Shown here piece by piece: positions 7,757-15,580 of a DNA stretch of 34,803 bases (position 1 is its first letter; each line of letters starts with the position of its first letter). Below the pieces are notes generated by a model, which was not told the DNA's origin, made no database searches, and saw only the letters and a program-made list of their open reading frames with translations. The stretch comes from DATAVB01 sp040414495 (GTDB lineage Bacteria > Actinomycetota > Actinomycetes > Mycobacteriales > QHCD01), in the NCBI GenBank assembly GCA_040414495.1, contig JBEDUI010000265.1, positions 1-34,803 of the forward strand, read 5' to 3'. Made by a program: the position numbers and the translations under genes.

Positions 7757-7870
7757 TCACCCCGGCCGCTCCGATCTCCGACCGATCAGGGAAGGTCGGC
7801 CGCGTCGATGATCGAGCGGATCGGCGGCAGCGTCGCCGAACCTGCGTACGGGCCAGGCGCAATTCCTCTG

Positions 7871-8275
7871 TCATAGCCGTAAGAGCCCCGCGTTCGTCGG
7901 CGTAAAACCGCACGCATCAAAATAAAATGGACCCAGCTTCTCCTCGAAATCGACGTGCAGCCATTCGCACCCCGCCTCCCGCGCTCGCTGCGCCGCAATA
8001 TCAACCAGCTGGCGGCCGATCCCCCGCCGACGTGCGCTCGTCGCGACCATCACGTCCTGGATCCAGGCATGCACGCCTCCGTCCCAGATGACGTTCACGA
8101 AGCCGACCAGATCCGATTCCAACCTGGCCGTCACCCAACCGAGGCTGTGCTTGTCGACGAGCTGTTCCCAGTTCCATTCCGACGCGTCGAACACCCGCGT
8201 CTCGAATGCCTCGGCGTGCAGCCGATTCACCTCGTCATTATCGAATTCGCCGCGCCATGTCATCTCTACTGTCAT
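7871..8275 (-). CDS. GNAT family N-acetyltransferase
   Basis: A 134-residue single-domain GNAT. The acetyl-CoA pyrophosphate loop is clear in IQDVMVATSARRRGIGRQLV (R-R-x-G-I-G), followed by the helix DIAAQRAREAGCEWLHVDFE and the C-terminal FYFDACGF. The ATG at 8275 is preferred to the TTG three codons upstream. It is convergent with the kinase gene on the left (stop 7756), with a 114-bp gap containing CCTGATC/GATCAGG arms but no tight hairpin. Substrate unknown. Confidence 0.85.
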   Translation of the reverse strand: MTVEMTWRGEFDNDEVNRLHAEAFETRVFDASEWNWEQLVDKHSLGWVTARLESDLVGFVNVIWDGGVHAWIQDVMVATSARRRGIGRQLVDIAAQRAREAGCEWLHVDFEEKLGPFYFDACGFTPTNAGLLRL

Positions 8276-8323
8276 ATTCGCCAACCTAGCCGCTGCTGAC
8301 GTTCAGCTGTGCCAGTGCGCCAT

Positions 8324-8337
8324 CCGTTGGAGCAGAG
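8324..8337 (+). repeat. Partial copy of the 8462-8475 hairpin arm
   Basis: CCGTTGGAGCAGAG occurs here and again at 8462-8475, where it forms most of one arm of a 16-bp inverted repeat. No complementary arm is present at this copy. Confidence 0.5.
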
Positions 8338-8444
8338 GCAGACGGGCGGAGGAGAAGTCAAGCCGACCAGCAACAAGTCCCGACCAGACGAGCCCAGCCC
8401 GAGAGGCTCCCGCTCAAGCCGGCCAAGTCCATGCCCTGTGTCGC

Positions 8445-8481
8445 CTGTGACTCTGCTCCACCCGTTGGAGCAGAGTCACAG
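8445..8481. repeat. Perfect 16-bp inverted repeat with 5-bp loop
   Basis: CTGTGACTCTGCTCCA at 8445-8460, loop CCCGT, perfect complementary arm at 8466-8481. It lies in the gap between the GNAT gene (start 8275, minus) and the Xre-like gene (start 8566, plus), upstream of both starts. It is therefore not placed as an ordinary terminator. It could be a 5' leader hairpin of the Xre-like gene, a protein-binding site, or the scar of a mobile element. Confidence 0.6.
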
Positions 8482-8565
8482 CCCGCGTGGACCGACCACT
8501 TCGCACTCACGGTTCGCAGCAATCCGGCTCGGCAAAATGTCGTACCCCTGAACCAGACTCGCGAT

Positions 8566-9027
8566 ATGACCGATCCACCCGAGCCGACCGAATTCGATAC
8601 GTCCGGCTTGCTGCACCGCGCGCGGAGAATGGCCGACCTGAGCCAGCGCGACCTCGCAGCGCGAGCCGGGGCCGGGCGGCTGCATCCCGCGCATCTCGAC
8701 CCCGAACCGCTGTGGCGCGAGGGCTGGCTACGTGCCAACCGGGTGTTCCGTGATGACCGCCTGGAGCCCATCGCGGCGCTGGAGCGCCGCACGCTGCGCG
8801 ATCGCACCCGTCGTCGTGAAGGGACGCCCGAGGATCACCCCGGTATTGAGCTGACCAGGCAGCCGCCACTGCCGCCACAACCAAACTGGTTCGAAGACAA
8901 TGACCCAGTACCCGAATGCGAATGCGGACCAGAATGTGAACGCGCCTGCGAGCCCGAATGCAGCTGCCAGTGCGAACCGCCGTTGCCCGGCCAGATGACG
9001 TGGGGCGTCCCCAGGTCCGCCGCGTAA
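8566..9027 (+). CDS. Xre-like protein with truncated HTH and Cys-rich C-terminus
   Basis: A 153-residue protein from ATG 8566. Residues 12-36 read as the first helices of an Xre/HTH_3 domain (LLHRARRMADLSQRDLAARA), but the recognition helix and the rest of the fold, normally about 40-60 more residues, are missing. The protein passes directly into RLHPAHLDPEP, which resembles the region after the HTH in larger actinobacterial relatives. The junction near 8664-8680 falls in GCCGGGG/GCCGGGC repeats, consistent with an in-frame deletion. Residues of about 116-138 contain seven Cys in an acidic context (PECECGPECERACEPEC, then SCQCEP), possibly a metal site or family-typical tail. Either a degraded regulator or one that no longer binds DNA in the usual way. 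Function not assigned. Confidence 0.55.
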   Translation: MTDPPEPTEFDTSGLLHRARRMADLSQRDLAARAGAGRLHPAHLDPEPLWREGWLRANRVFRDDRLEPIAALERRTLRDRTRRREGTPEDHPGIELTRQPPLPPQPNWFEDNDPVPECECGPECERACEPECSCQCEPPLPGQMTWGVPRSAA

Positions 9028-9058
9028 AGGCTGGCAGCGAGGCCGATCCAACGAACGA

Positions 9059-9760
9059 TCACCAGGCCAGTGCACCGGCAGGTTCCTGGAAGGTGCCGGT
9101 CGGACCGTCCTTACCGATCGTCGCCAGGCGTGCGATGACCTCGGCGCCGTCGTCGACCGGCTGCCCGCCTCCGCCATAGCCGGCTGTCAGATCGGTCGCG
9201 GTAAAGCCGGGCTCGACCGCGTTGAACTTGATGTCCGGCAATGCCTTGGCGTACTGCACCGTGAGCATCGACACCGCAGCCTTCGTGGCCGAATAGACGA
9301 CCGTGACAGCGTGCGATTCATTCCGCTCCGGATTGGTGACAGCCCAGAACGAGCCGAGGCTGCTGGAGAGGTTCACCACGACCGGGTTCTCGGATTTGCG
9401 TAACAGCGGCAGCGCGGCCTGGGTGACGCGGACGATGCCGACCGCGTTGGTGTCGAATTCCGTGAGCGCGCTGGCGCCGGTGATCTCGTCGATCCCGAAG
9501 TGACCGTCCGCGACGCCGGCGTTGTTGACCAGGACGTCCAGCCGGCCCTCCTGCTGCTCAATCACCCGCAGCGCCGCCTGCACCGACGCGTCGTCGGTGA
9601 CGTCGATCTGCACGAACCGGGCGCCAAGCTCAGCCGCCGCCTTCTCCCCCCGTTCGGGGCTGCGCGCCCCGACGTAGACGGTGTGGCCTTCGCGCAGCAG
9701 TCGGCGGGCGGTGGCGTAGCCAAGTCCTTTGTTGGCACCAGTGACAAGCGTGATGGTCAT
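9059..9760 (-). CDS. SDR family NAD(P)-dependent oxidoreductase
   Basis: A 233-residue classical short-chain dehydrogenase. TGANKGLG near residue 7 is the Rossmann glycine motif, and VGARSP after the second strand with Arg suggests NADP(H). NNAG lies at the end of strand 4. The catalytic set is Ser in VNLSSSLGS and YSATK (Tyr-x-x-x-Lys). Length is normal. The ATG at 9760 has GGGAG upstream. It faces away from a TetR gene across 100 bp with two operator-like sites, a common arrangement in which the repressor controls the reductase in response to an electrophile or drug. Substrate unknown. It is convergent with the Xre-like gene, 31 bp between stops. Confidence 0.92.
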   Translation of the reverse strand: MTITLVTGANKGLGYATARRLLREGHTVYVGARSPERGEKAAAELGARFVQIDVTDDASVQAALRVIEQQEGRLDVLVNNAGVADGHFGIDEITGASALTEFDTNAVGIVRVTQAALPLLRKSENPVVVNLSSSLGSFWAVTNPERNESHAVTVVYSATKAAVSMLTVQYAKALPDIKFNAVEPGFTATDLTAGYGGGGQPVDDGAEVIARLATIGKDGPTGTFQEPAGALAW

Positions 9761-9781
9761 GTCTCCCGGCCCTCTCTCATT

Positions 9782-9797
9782 TTAACTAACCAGTTAC
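9782..9797 (-). promoter_or_regulatory. TetR operator candidate, SDR side
   Basis: Minus-strand GTAACTGGTTAGTTAA. It matches 14 of 16 bases with the oppositely oriented site at 9816-9831. Each site contains an inner dyad (AACT/AGTT). It lies 21 bp upstream of the SDR start. Confidence 0.6.
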
Positions 9798-9815
9798 TTT
9801 CGAAGTTAGCTCGAT

Positions 9816-9831
9816 GTAACTAGTTAGTCAA
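9816..9831 (+). promoter_or_regulatory. TetR operator candidate, TetR side
   Basis: GTAACTAGTTAGTCAA, containing the perfect palindrome TAACTAGTTA at 9817-9826. It lies 29 bp upstream of the tetR start. The pair of inverted sites in a divergent region is the expected layout for autoregulation plus control of the reductase. Confidence 0.6.
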
Positions 9832-9860
9832 TTGCTGGGTAGACTCAGGGTGGAGGTGCC

Positions 9861-10421
9861 ATGTCGAAGTCTGAACACACGAAAGCGCGGATTCTGGACG
9901 CAGCCCTGGACGAGTTCGCAGCGCACGGCGTGGCCGGCGCGCGCGTCGACCGGATCGCGGCGAACGCCGGCTGCAACAAGAACCTGCTGTATGTCTACTT
10001 CGGCAGCAAGGAGAACCTCTTCAATACGGTCCTCGAACAGCACCTGGTCCGGGTTTACCAGGACATTCCGTTCACGCCGGACGACCTGCCTGAATTCGCC
10101 GGGCTGGTGTTCGATTTCGCAATGGACCACCCCGACCTGATGCGCCTGGTCGTCTGGTCGACGCTCGAACAACCACATCGAGTCCCGGATGGCCGGTCGG
10201 TCTCACACGATGCGAAGGTCGATGCCGTCGCGAAGGCCCAGGCTGACGACAAGTTGGATGCGACGTTCTCCCCCGCGTTTCTGGTTGCCATGGTGATGTC
10301 GATCGCGAGCGCGTGGTCGGCCGCACTGCCGTTCGGCATGGCGATGCATCCGGATCAGCCGCCGCCGGACGACCTACGCGAGCAGGTCGTGACCGCGGTC
10401 CGACGCCTCACGGCGTCCTGA
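9861..10421 (+). CDS. TetR/AcrR family transcriptional regulator
   Basis: A 186-residue regulator. The HTH occupies residues of about 8-52: TKARILDAALDEFAAHG, then VDRIAANAGCNKNLLYVYFG and SKENLF, with the usual Y-x-Y/HF recognition helix. The C-terminal part (about 75-185) looks like the TetR_C family found next to SDRs, with a hydrophobic ligand-binding bundle. The ATG at 9861 has GGAGG 6 bp upstream. It is divergent from the SDR gene, and the inverted operator-like pair in between indicates a local regulon. The inducing ligand is unknown. Stems at 10402-10417 and 10423-10443 follow or overlap its end. Confidence 0.92.
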   Translation: MSKSEHTKARILDAALDEFAAHGVAGARVDRIAANAGCNKNLLYVYFGSKENLFNTVLEQHLVRVYQDIPFTPDDLPEFAGLVFDFAMDHPDLMRLVVWSTLEQPHRVPDGRSVSHDAKVDAVAKAQADDKLDATFSPAFLVAMVMSIASAWSAALPFGMAMHPDQPPPDDLREQVVTAVRRLTAS

Positions 10422-10422
10422 C

Positions 10423-10443
10423 AACGGCTCGTCCCCAGCCGTT
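10423..10443 (+). terminator. Weak stem-loop after tetR
   Basis: AACGGCT and AGCCGTT (7 bp each) around a 7-nt loop, immediately after the TetR stop. A second stem, GACGCC/GGCGTC at 10402-10417, overlaps the last codons. No T-run, so termination is only plausible. Confidence 0.4.
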
Positions 10444-10587
10444 TCGCGCCAGCGAAGTAGTTCCAGAAACCGTTTCGACGAATGCATTCGCCGTGTCGGC
10501 TTTCGGGCCGCCGCACGCATTACGCCAGTCGAGGAAATCGGGTTCGCGGCCGGCAAGTCCGGGTGTACGGTTCTTCGGCTGCGATGC

Positions 10588-10597
10588 GGAGGTGATC
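10588..10597 (+). promoter_or_regulatory. Near-perfect Shine-Dalgarno that fixes a TTG start
   Basis: GGAGGTGATC matches the anti-Shine-Dalgarno of 16S rRNA over nine or more bases. It lies 4 bp upstream of TTG 10602, which decides the unusual start of the first ABC exporter gene. Confidence 0.7.
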
Positions 10598-10601
10598 CTG
10601 T

Positions 10602-12410
10602 TTGCTCGAATTGTTTCGGTGGGGCTATGCCGAGGCTCGCAAACTTACGATTACGTTGTTGGCCTACGTCATTGTCGGATCGTTGACCACGGTCGCGCTG
10701 ACGATTCTGGTCGGGCAGGTCGTCGGGGCCGCCGACAGCGTGAGCAAGAACGGGCCGGTGACCCGATTCGTCATCCTCATCGCCGCGCTGGCCATCGTAT
10801 TTCTCATCGATACCACCGTGCCCGTATTGCGGGCGGCGACGATGACCCGGCTGGAAACCCGCATGGCCCGGGTCGCGGTAACCCAGATCGCCGATCCGCT
10901 CCTGGCTCCACGGCGGGCCGCGCATCTGGATGATGCCGCGGTGCAGGACGCATTCGGCCGCTGTACGACCGAAATCCAGATCCCGATCGATCTGGGTCCA
11001 ACGGTCGCGTCGTACCAACTCTCCAGCCGCCTGACCTTGATCGGCTCGCTGATTGTTGTCACCGTCGTTTTCCACTGGTGGGTAGCGATTGCGGTGCTAT
11101 TCGCCGCGCTGTTTCTGGAATGGTGGTGGCGGCGTTATATCGAGGCCGAGACCGAGGTCTGGCGCGGCCGCACCGAACAGCAACGCCGCGCGACCTATCT
11201 GTTCGATCTGACCGTGCTGCACGCGGCCAAAGAGATTCGCATTTTCGGGTTGAGCCGTTGGCTGTTCGAGGGTCAGCAGAAGGCGATGGCCGACGCGTTG
11301 CGCCCGATCGCCCAGCGGCGGGCCAAGAACGGTGTGCTGACCCTGCTCGCTTCCCTGGTACCGGTCGCGATCACTGTTGGTGCGCTGGCCCTGGCCGGTC
11401 GCGAGGCGTGGCACGGCCAGCTCAGCGTGTCCGGCTTCGCGACCGCGGTTCCCGCGCTGCTTAGTGCGGCATCGGCGTTCGGCGCTGGCTCGTCGGCTCA
11501 GGTGCGCCGGGCTCGCAACGCCTTGCACGAGATGCGTAACCTGCCGGTCCTGATCGAGGAACGGCACCCAGAACCGGTCGGCGACACGGTCGACCTGTCG
11601 GCCGCGCCGCGGCGGGATATCCGGTTCGAGAACGTGACGTTCCGATACCCGGGCGCGGATCGGGATGTCCTGGCCGGGCTGGACCTGACGATCGGGGCGC
11701 ACGAGGCGTTGGCGATCGTAGGTGTCAATGGCGCTGGGAAATCGACGTTGGTGAAATTGCTGGCCGGCGTCTATGCGCCCACTGGCGGACGGATTCTCAT
11801 CGACGGGGTCGATCTGGCCACGATCGACGCCGATTCGTTGGCCGGTTGGCAGCGCCGGATCGCCACCATCGTGCAGGACTTTCTGCAATTGCCCCTGTCG
11901 GCCCGCGACAACGTGAGTTTCGGCGCGGTGCAGAGTACGTCCGAGGAGGCCGCGATCGACGCCGCTGTTGACCGGGCCGGGGCTCGCGACGTCATCGACA
12001 AACTGCCCGCCGGCTGGGATACCCGGCTGGACAAGTCGTACGACGACGGGGTCGAGCCCTCCGGCGGAGAATGGCAGCGACTGGCGTTGGCCCGGGCTTT
12101 GCGGGCGGTGGATGCCGGTGCATCGGTACTGGTGCTGGATGAACCGGCCGCGGCGCTGGACGCGCGGTCCGAGGCCGCTTTGGTCGACCGGTATCTGGGG
12201 CTGACCACCGGAATCGCGTCGGTCATCATTTCGCACCGGTTTTCGGTGGTACGAGACGCCGACCGGATCTGCGTCCTTGGCGACGGCCGGATTCTGGAAT
12301 CCGGGCGGCACGATGAATTGATCGCGGCCGGCGGTCATTACGCGACCATGTTCCGGTTGCAGGCCGACCGGTACGCCAGCGCGGATTCGGAGCCCAGCCT
12401 TGATTCCTGA
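10602..12410 (+). CDS. ABC exporter half-transporter, permease-ATPase fusion (first of pair)
   Basis: A 602-residue type IV (exporter) half-transporter. Residues of about 15-300 carry the membrane segments (for example at 16-38, 60-78, 140-172, 240-262). The ATPase domain spans about 340-590: Walker A GVNGAGKST near 374, Q-loop IVQDF, signature SGGEWQRLALARAL near 485, Walker B VLVLDEP near 508 with the catalytic Glu present, and H-loop ISHRF near 541. All ATPase residues look intact. Translation starts at TTG 10602 behind an excellent ribosome-binding site. The stop overlaps the start of a second half-transporter by 11 bp, so a heterodimer is likely. The substrate is unknown; the kinase gene at the end of the operon suggests a modified small molecule or drug. 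Confidence 0.9.
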   Translation: MLELFRWGYAEARKLTITLLAYVIVGSLTTVALTILVGQVVGAADSVSKNGPVTRFVILIAALAIVFLIDTTVPVLRAATMTRLETRMARVAVTQIADPLLAPRRAAHLDDAAVQDAFGRCTTEIQIPIDLGPTVASYQLSSRLTLIGSLIVVTVVFHWWVAIAVLFAALFLEWWWRRYIEAETEVWRGRTEQQRRATYLFDLTVLHAAKEIRIFGLSRWLFEGQQKAMADALRPIAQRRAKNGVLTLLASLVPVAITVGALALAGREAWHGQLSVSGFATAVPALLSAASAFGAGSSAQVRRARNALHEMRNLPVLIEERHPEPVGDTVDLSAAPRRDIRFENVTFRYPGADRDVLAGLDLTIGAHEALAIVGVNGAGKSTLVKLLAGVYAPTGGRILIDGVDLATIDADSLAGWQRRIATIVQDFLQLPLSARDNVSFGAVQSTSEEAAIDAAVDRAGARDVIDKLPAGWDTRLDKSYDDGVEPSGGEWQRLALARALRAVDAGASVLVLDEPAAALDARSEAALVDRYLGLTTGIASVIISHRFSVVRDADRICVLGDGRILESGRHDELIAAGGHYATMFRLQADRYASADSEPSLDS

Positions 12411-14190
12411 TGGGGTACGCGGTTTTTGGTTGTGGATTGCGACCGGATTCAAGGCCGCGCCAATTCTCGCGTCGGCCGCATTGGTGCTCGGCATCATGCA
12501 GGCGGTCACCGCGCCGTTGCAGGCGTTCGGGATCAGCATCGCGGTCAACGGACTCATCGAGCACGACCGCGGTCTGCTCATCACCGGGCTGGAAATCGTC
12601 GCCGCCACGGTCGCGGCCAACATGATTCTGCTGACCATCGACGAGCCGATCGCTTCAACCGTTCTGTTCAAGGCCGGAAGTTACGTACACGGCGATTTGA
12701 TGCGCGTGATCGGCGGTATTCCCGGCATCGAGCACCACGAGAATCCGCAGGTCGCCGACCGGATCGAATTGCTGCACCGGGACACCTACCGGATGTCGTA
12801 CGCGATCGTCGAGGTGCTGTATTTCGCCATGATCGCGCTGAATGTAGCGACGATCGTGGCGTTGCTGGTGACGGTCAGCCCCTGGCTGGTTCTGCTGCTC
12901 GCGGTCGGTTCGGCCCGGGTGGTGACCGGATTCGTGGACAGCCGGCTGAAATGGGAAGCGATCAAAGCGACCATGCAGGAGAACCGGCTGGCCCGTAAAC
13001 TCCACGACCAAATGAAATCCCCCGCCCACGCCGTGGAAATGCGGGTTTTCGGGTTACGCCAGGTGTTGCTGCGCGGCCTGGACGCCGGTTACGGCAATAT
13101 CGAAAGCACCCGTGCCGTCGCGGTCAAGAAAGGCTTGCGGTACGAGGTTTTGTCCCGACTGCTGTTCGGATTCGCCTACGTGGGTGCGATCGCGTACACG
13201 GCCGTGCAGGCGCGGCACGGCACGATCAAACCCGGTGGCATCGCCATGGTCGTCCTACTGGGCAGCCGGATCGAGCAGACCGCCGGCGGTGTGGCGAACC
13301 TGACCCGCAATATCGGCGAGACCGTCCGTACCTTTGGCCTGTACGCCTGGCTGCGCCGATACGCCGCGGAACGCAGCTGGGAGAAGGCCAAACGCCCGGC
13401 GCCGGAATTGTTGAAACACGGAATCGAGCTACGCGACGTCAGCTTCCGCTACCCCGGCTCGGACCGGGACGTACTGAGCGATATCAACCTGTTCCTGCCG
13501 GCCGGCAGCAGCATCGCCCTCGTCGGCGAAAACGGGGCCGGAAAGTCCACATTGGTCAAACTGCTGGCCCGGCTCTACGACGCCAGCACTGGAACCGTCT
13601 TGGTCGACGGCCGCGATCTGACCGAAATCTCGCCCGATGACTGGCGAAAGCGCACGGCGGCGGCGTTCCAGGATTACGTGAAGTTCGAGTTGACCGCCGG
13701 ACGGGTCGTAGGCATCGGCGATCTGACCCGGCTCGAGGACGAATCGACCGTACGGCAGGCCATCGAACGCGGCGGCGCCCAAAGCGTCGTGGCACAGCTG
13801 CCGGACGACCTGGAAACCCAGCTGGGTAAGCGGTTCACCGGCGGTGTCGACCTCTCCGGTGGTCAGTGGCAACGGTTGGCGCTCTCCCGCGGGTTTATGC
13901 GCGACCGGCCGTTACTGTTGCTGCTGGACGAGCCCACCGCGGCCCTCGACCCGGAGGCCGAACACCGCCTGTACGACCAGTTCGCGGCGCTGTCGCGGGC
14001 GGCGGCTCGGGAAACCGGCGGCGTCACCGTGCTGGTGTCGCACCGCTTTTCGACCGTACGCATGGCCGACCTCATCGTGGTGATGGAGGGCGGGCGGATC
14101 AGCGAATTCGGGACGCACGAGGAATTGCTGGCCGGTAATCGTAGCTACGCCGAAATGTTCCAGATGCAAGCCCGGGCATACCGGAGATAA
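12400..14190 (+). CDS. ABC exporter half-transporter, permease-ATPase fusion (second of pair)
   Basis: A 596-residue partner of the preceding protein with the same plan: membrane domain to about residue 310, ATPase domain at about 345-590. Walker A is GENGAGKST near 376, Q-loop AAFQDYVKFEL, signature LSGGQWQRLALSRGF near 484, Walker B LLLLDEPTAALDP near 505, H-loop VSHRF near 546. FQDYVKFELTA is a form also seen in exporters close to actinobacterial natural-product clusters, but no precursor peptide or modifying enzyme is seen here. The TTG at 12400 overlaps the previous stop by 11 bp, pointing to translational coupling. Both ATPase sites appear complete, unlike heterodimers with one degenerate site. 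Confidence 0.9.
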   Translation: MIPDGVRGFWLWIATGFKAAPILASAALVLGIMQAVTAPLQAFGISIAVNGLIEHDRGLLITGLEIVAATVAANMILLTIDEPIASTVLFKAGSYVHGDLMRVIGGIPGIEHHENPQVADRIELLHRDTYRMSYAIVEVLYFAMIALNVATIVALLVTVSPWLVLLLAVGSARVVTGFVDSRLKWEAIKATMQENRLARKLHDQMKSPAHAVEMRVFGLRQVLLRGLDAGYGNIESTRAVAVKKGLRYEVLSRLLFGFAYVGAIAYTAVQARHGTIKPGGIAMVVLLGSRIEQTAGGVANLTRNIGETVRTFGLYAWLRRYAAERSWEKAKRPAPELLKHGIELRDVSFRYPGSDRDVLSDINLFLPAGSSIALVGENGAGKSTLVKLLARLYDASTGTVLVDGRDLTEISPDDWRKRTAAAFQDYVKFELTAGRVVGIGDLTRLEDESTVRQAIERGGAQSVVAQLPDDLETQLGKRFTGGVDLSGGQWQRLALSRGFMRDRPLLLLLDEPTAALDPEAEHRLYDQFAALSRAAARETGGVTVLVSHRFSTVRMADLIVVMEGGRISEFGTHEELLAGNRSYAEMFQMQARAYRR

Positions 14191-14192
14191 CT

Positions 14193-15044
14193 GTGCTGCG
14201 GGAGTTTTCCGGCGGGCCGGCGTTGCCCGAGCTCATTGCGGCGGTACGGGCCGAGGCGCCAACCGTTCAGCTCGATGCAGCGGTCCGGCGGGCCGGGGCC
14301 GAGAACGTCGTGTTGGAAACCGAGGAGTGGATCTACCGTTTCCCGCGCGAGCACGTGGACTTCGAGCGGGAGCTGACCGTTCTGAGCTTGCTCGCCGACC
14401 GGGTGCCCGTGCGTATTCCGCACATTGAGTGGGTCGGCCGCCGCACCCGATTCGCCGCGTACCGCAAGATCGTCGGGCAACCGCTCCACCGTGAGCATTA
14501 CCGGGCCGCGGACCGTTCCTGGCAGCTGACGCTGGCGAATTCGATTGCCGAATATCTCGCCGCCGTACACGAGGCACTGACCGATGCCGAAATCGCCGCC
14601 GCCGGAATACCGGCCTTCTTTCCATTGACCGCGCGGGCGGCGTTGATCAAACTCGACGACATTCCCGCGGTGATCCGGGACGATGTTGCCGCCGTGGTCG
14701 ACGCCGCGACCGGCATCGGGGATGATGTCGGCTCAGTTGTCCTGCTGCACAACGACTTTACGAGCGACAACCTGGTGCTCGAGCAGGACGGTCGGCTCCT
14801 GGGCGTATGGGATTTCTCCGGCGTATGCGTGGGCCCGGCCAGTTTCGACTTCCGGTATCTGCCGCGGGAGCCGGCACCGCTGACCGACGACGCCGTGCGC
14901 GCGTACGAGCAGCTGACCGGACAGGTGCCGCACCGAGAGGCATACCGGGCCGCCGGGCGCATCGGCGACGTCGTGCACCTGCAGCGGCGTGGTCGCGTGG
15001 TCGAGCTCGTCCGGATGGTCCAGGGTTGGCAGCGTGTCGATTAG
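14193..15044 (+). CDS. APH-fold phosphotransferase coupled to the ABC exporter pair
   Basis: A 283-residue kinase-like protein that starts (GTG 14193) 2 bp after the exporter stop, so it is almost certainly in the same operon. The catalytic loop is LLHNDFTSDNLVL (H-x-D-x4-N), and the metal-binding Asp lies in GVWDFSGV, followed by ASFDFRYL. The N-lobe contains IYRFPRE, which could carry the nucleotide-binding region. Family members phosphorylate aminoglycosides, macrolides, homoserine, choline and other hydroxyl compounds. Together with an exporter pair this could be a modify-and-export resistance unit, or part of metabolite transport. No substrate can be named. Confidence 0.82.
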   Translation: MLREFSGGPALPELIAAVRAEAPTVQLDAAVRRAGAENVVLETEEWIYRFPREHVDFERELTVLSLLADRVPVRIPHIEWVGRRTRFAAYRKIVGQPLHREHYRAADRSWQLTLANSIAEYLAAVHEALTDAEIAAAGIPAFFPLTARAALIKLDDIPAVIRDDVAAVVDAATGIGDDVGSVVLLHNDFTSDNLVLEQDGRLLGVWDFSGVCVGPASFDFRYLPREPAPLTDDAVRAYEQLTGQVPHREAYRAAGRIGDVVHLQRRGRVVELVRMVQGWQRVD

Positions 15045-15115
15045 GCGCCGGCGCGTTCGTATAGATGCTGAAAGCGGCCGTACGGTCGCGTCAACGTACA
15101 CGCCAAGGAGTACCG

Positions 15116-15472
15116 ATGAAGCACTACCTGCTCAGCATCCAGCAGCCCGACGGCGGGCCGCCCTCGCCGGAGTTCCTGGAACCGATCATCAAGGACGTGA
15201 ACGCGCTCAACGAGGAGATGCGGGCGGCCGGGGTGTGGGTCTTCGCCGGCGGACTGCACCAGCCGGACCAGGCCGCGGTGGCGCGGCTCAAGGACGGCCA
15301 GGTGCTGACCACCGACGGCCCGTACGTCGAGGGCAAGGAACACGTGGGTGGATTGTCGATCATCCAGGCGCCCGACTTCGATTCGGCGCTCGAATGGGGT
15401 CGCAAGCTGGCCAAGGCGACCACGCTGCCGATCGAGGTACGCGAGTTCCAGGGCGACACGGCCGACCACTGA
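15116..15472 (+). CDS. YCII-related (DGPF) domain protein
   Basis: A 118-residue protein of the YCII/DGPF family, a dimeric ferredoxin-like fold. The hallmark is TTDGPYVEGKEHVGGLSII, preceded by MRAAGVWVFAGGLH. The ATG at 15116 has AAGGAG 5 bp upstream. A TATAGAT at 15060-15066 could be a -10 element, giving it its own promoter. Members are often encoded beside ECF sigma factors, but none is present here. The biochemical role is unclear. It is closed by a strong stem-loop 10 bp after the stop. Confidence 0.9.
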   Translation: MKHYLLSIQQPDGGPPSPEFLEPIIKDVNALNEEMRAAGVWVFAGGLHQPDQAAVARLKDGQVLTTDGPYVEGKEHVGGLSIIQAPDFDSALEWGRKLAKATTLPIEVREFQGDTADH

Positions 15473-15481
15473 TCCGGCTCC

Positions 15482-15516
15482 GGCGCGCACCCGTGGCCGA
15501 ACGACGGGTGCGCGCC
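15482..15516 (+). terminator. Stem-loop after the YCII gene
   Basis: Perfect 13-bp arms GGCGCGCACCCGT (15482-15494) and complement (15504-15516) around a 9-nt loop. It is GC-rich without a T-run. It separates the YCII gene from the M20 gene. Confidence 0.7.
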
Positions 15517-15580
15517 AACCGCCGTACCACCTAGACTCACTCGAACGGGTGTCCAGACCAGCGGGGAGTTGACGTACGCC

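Noticed and set aside
11097..12671. 524-codon open frame on the minus strand opposite the ABC exporter genes
   Set aside because: Antisense to strongly conserved ATPase motifs; composition is a by-product of GC-rich codon use.
10602..15044. Lanthipeptide or other natural-product cluster around the exporters
   Set aside because: No precursor peptide, lanthionine synthetase, protease or tailoring enzyme is encoded nearby.
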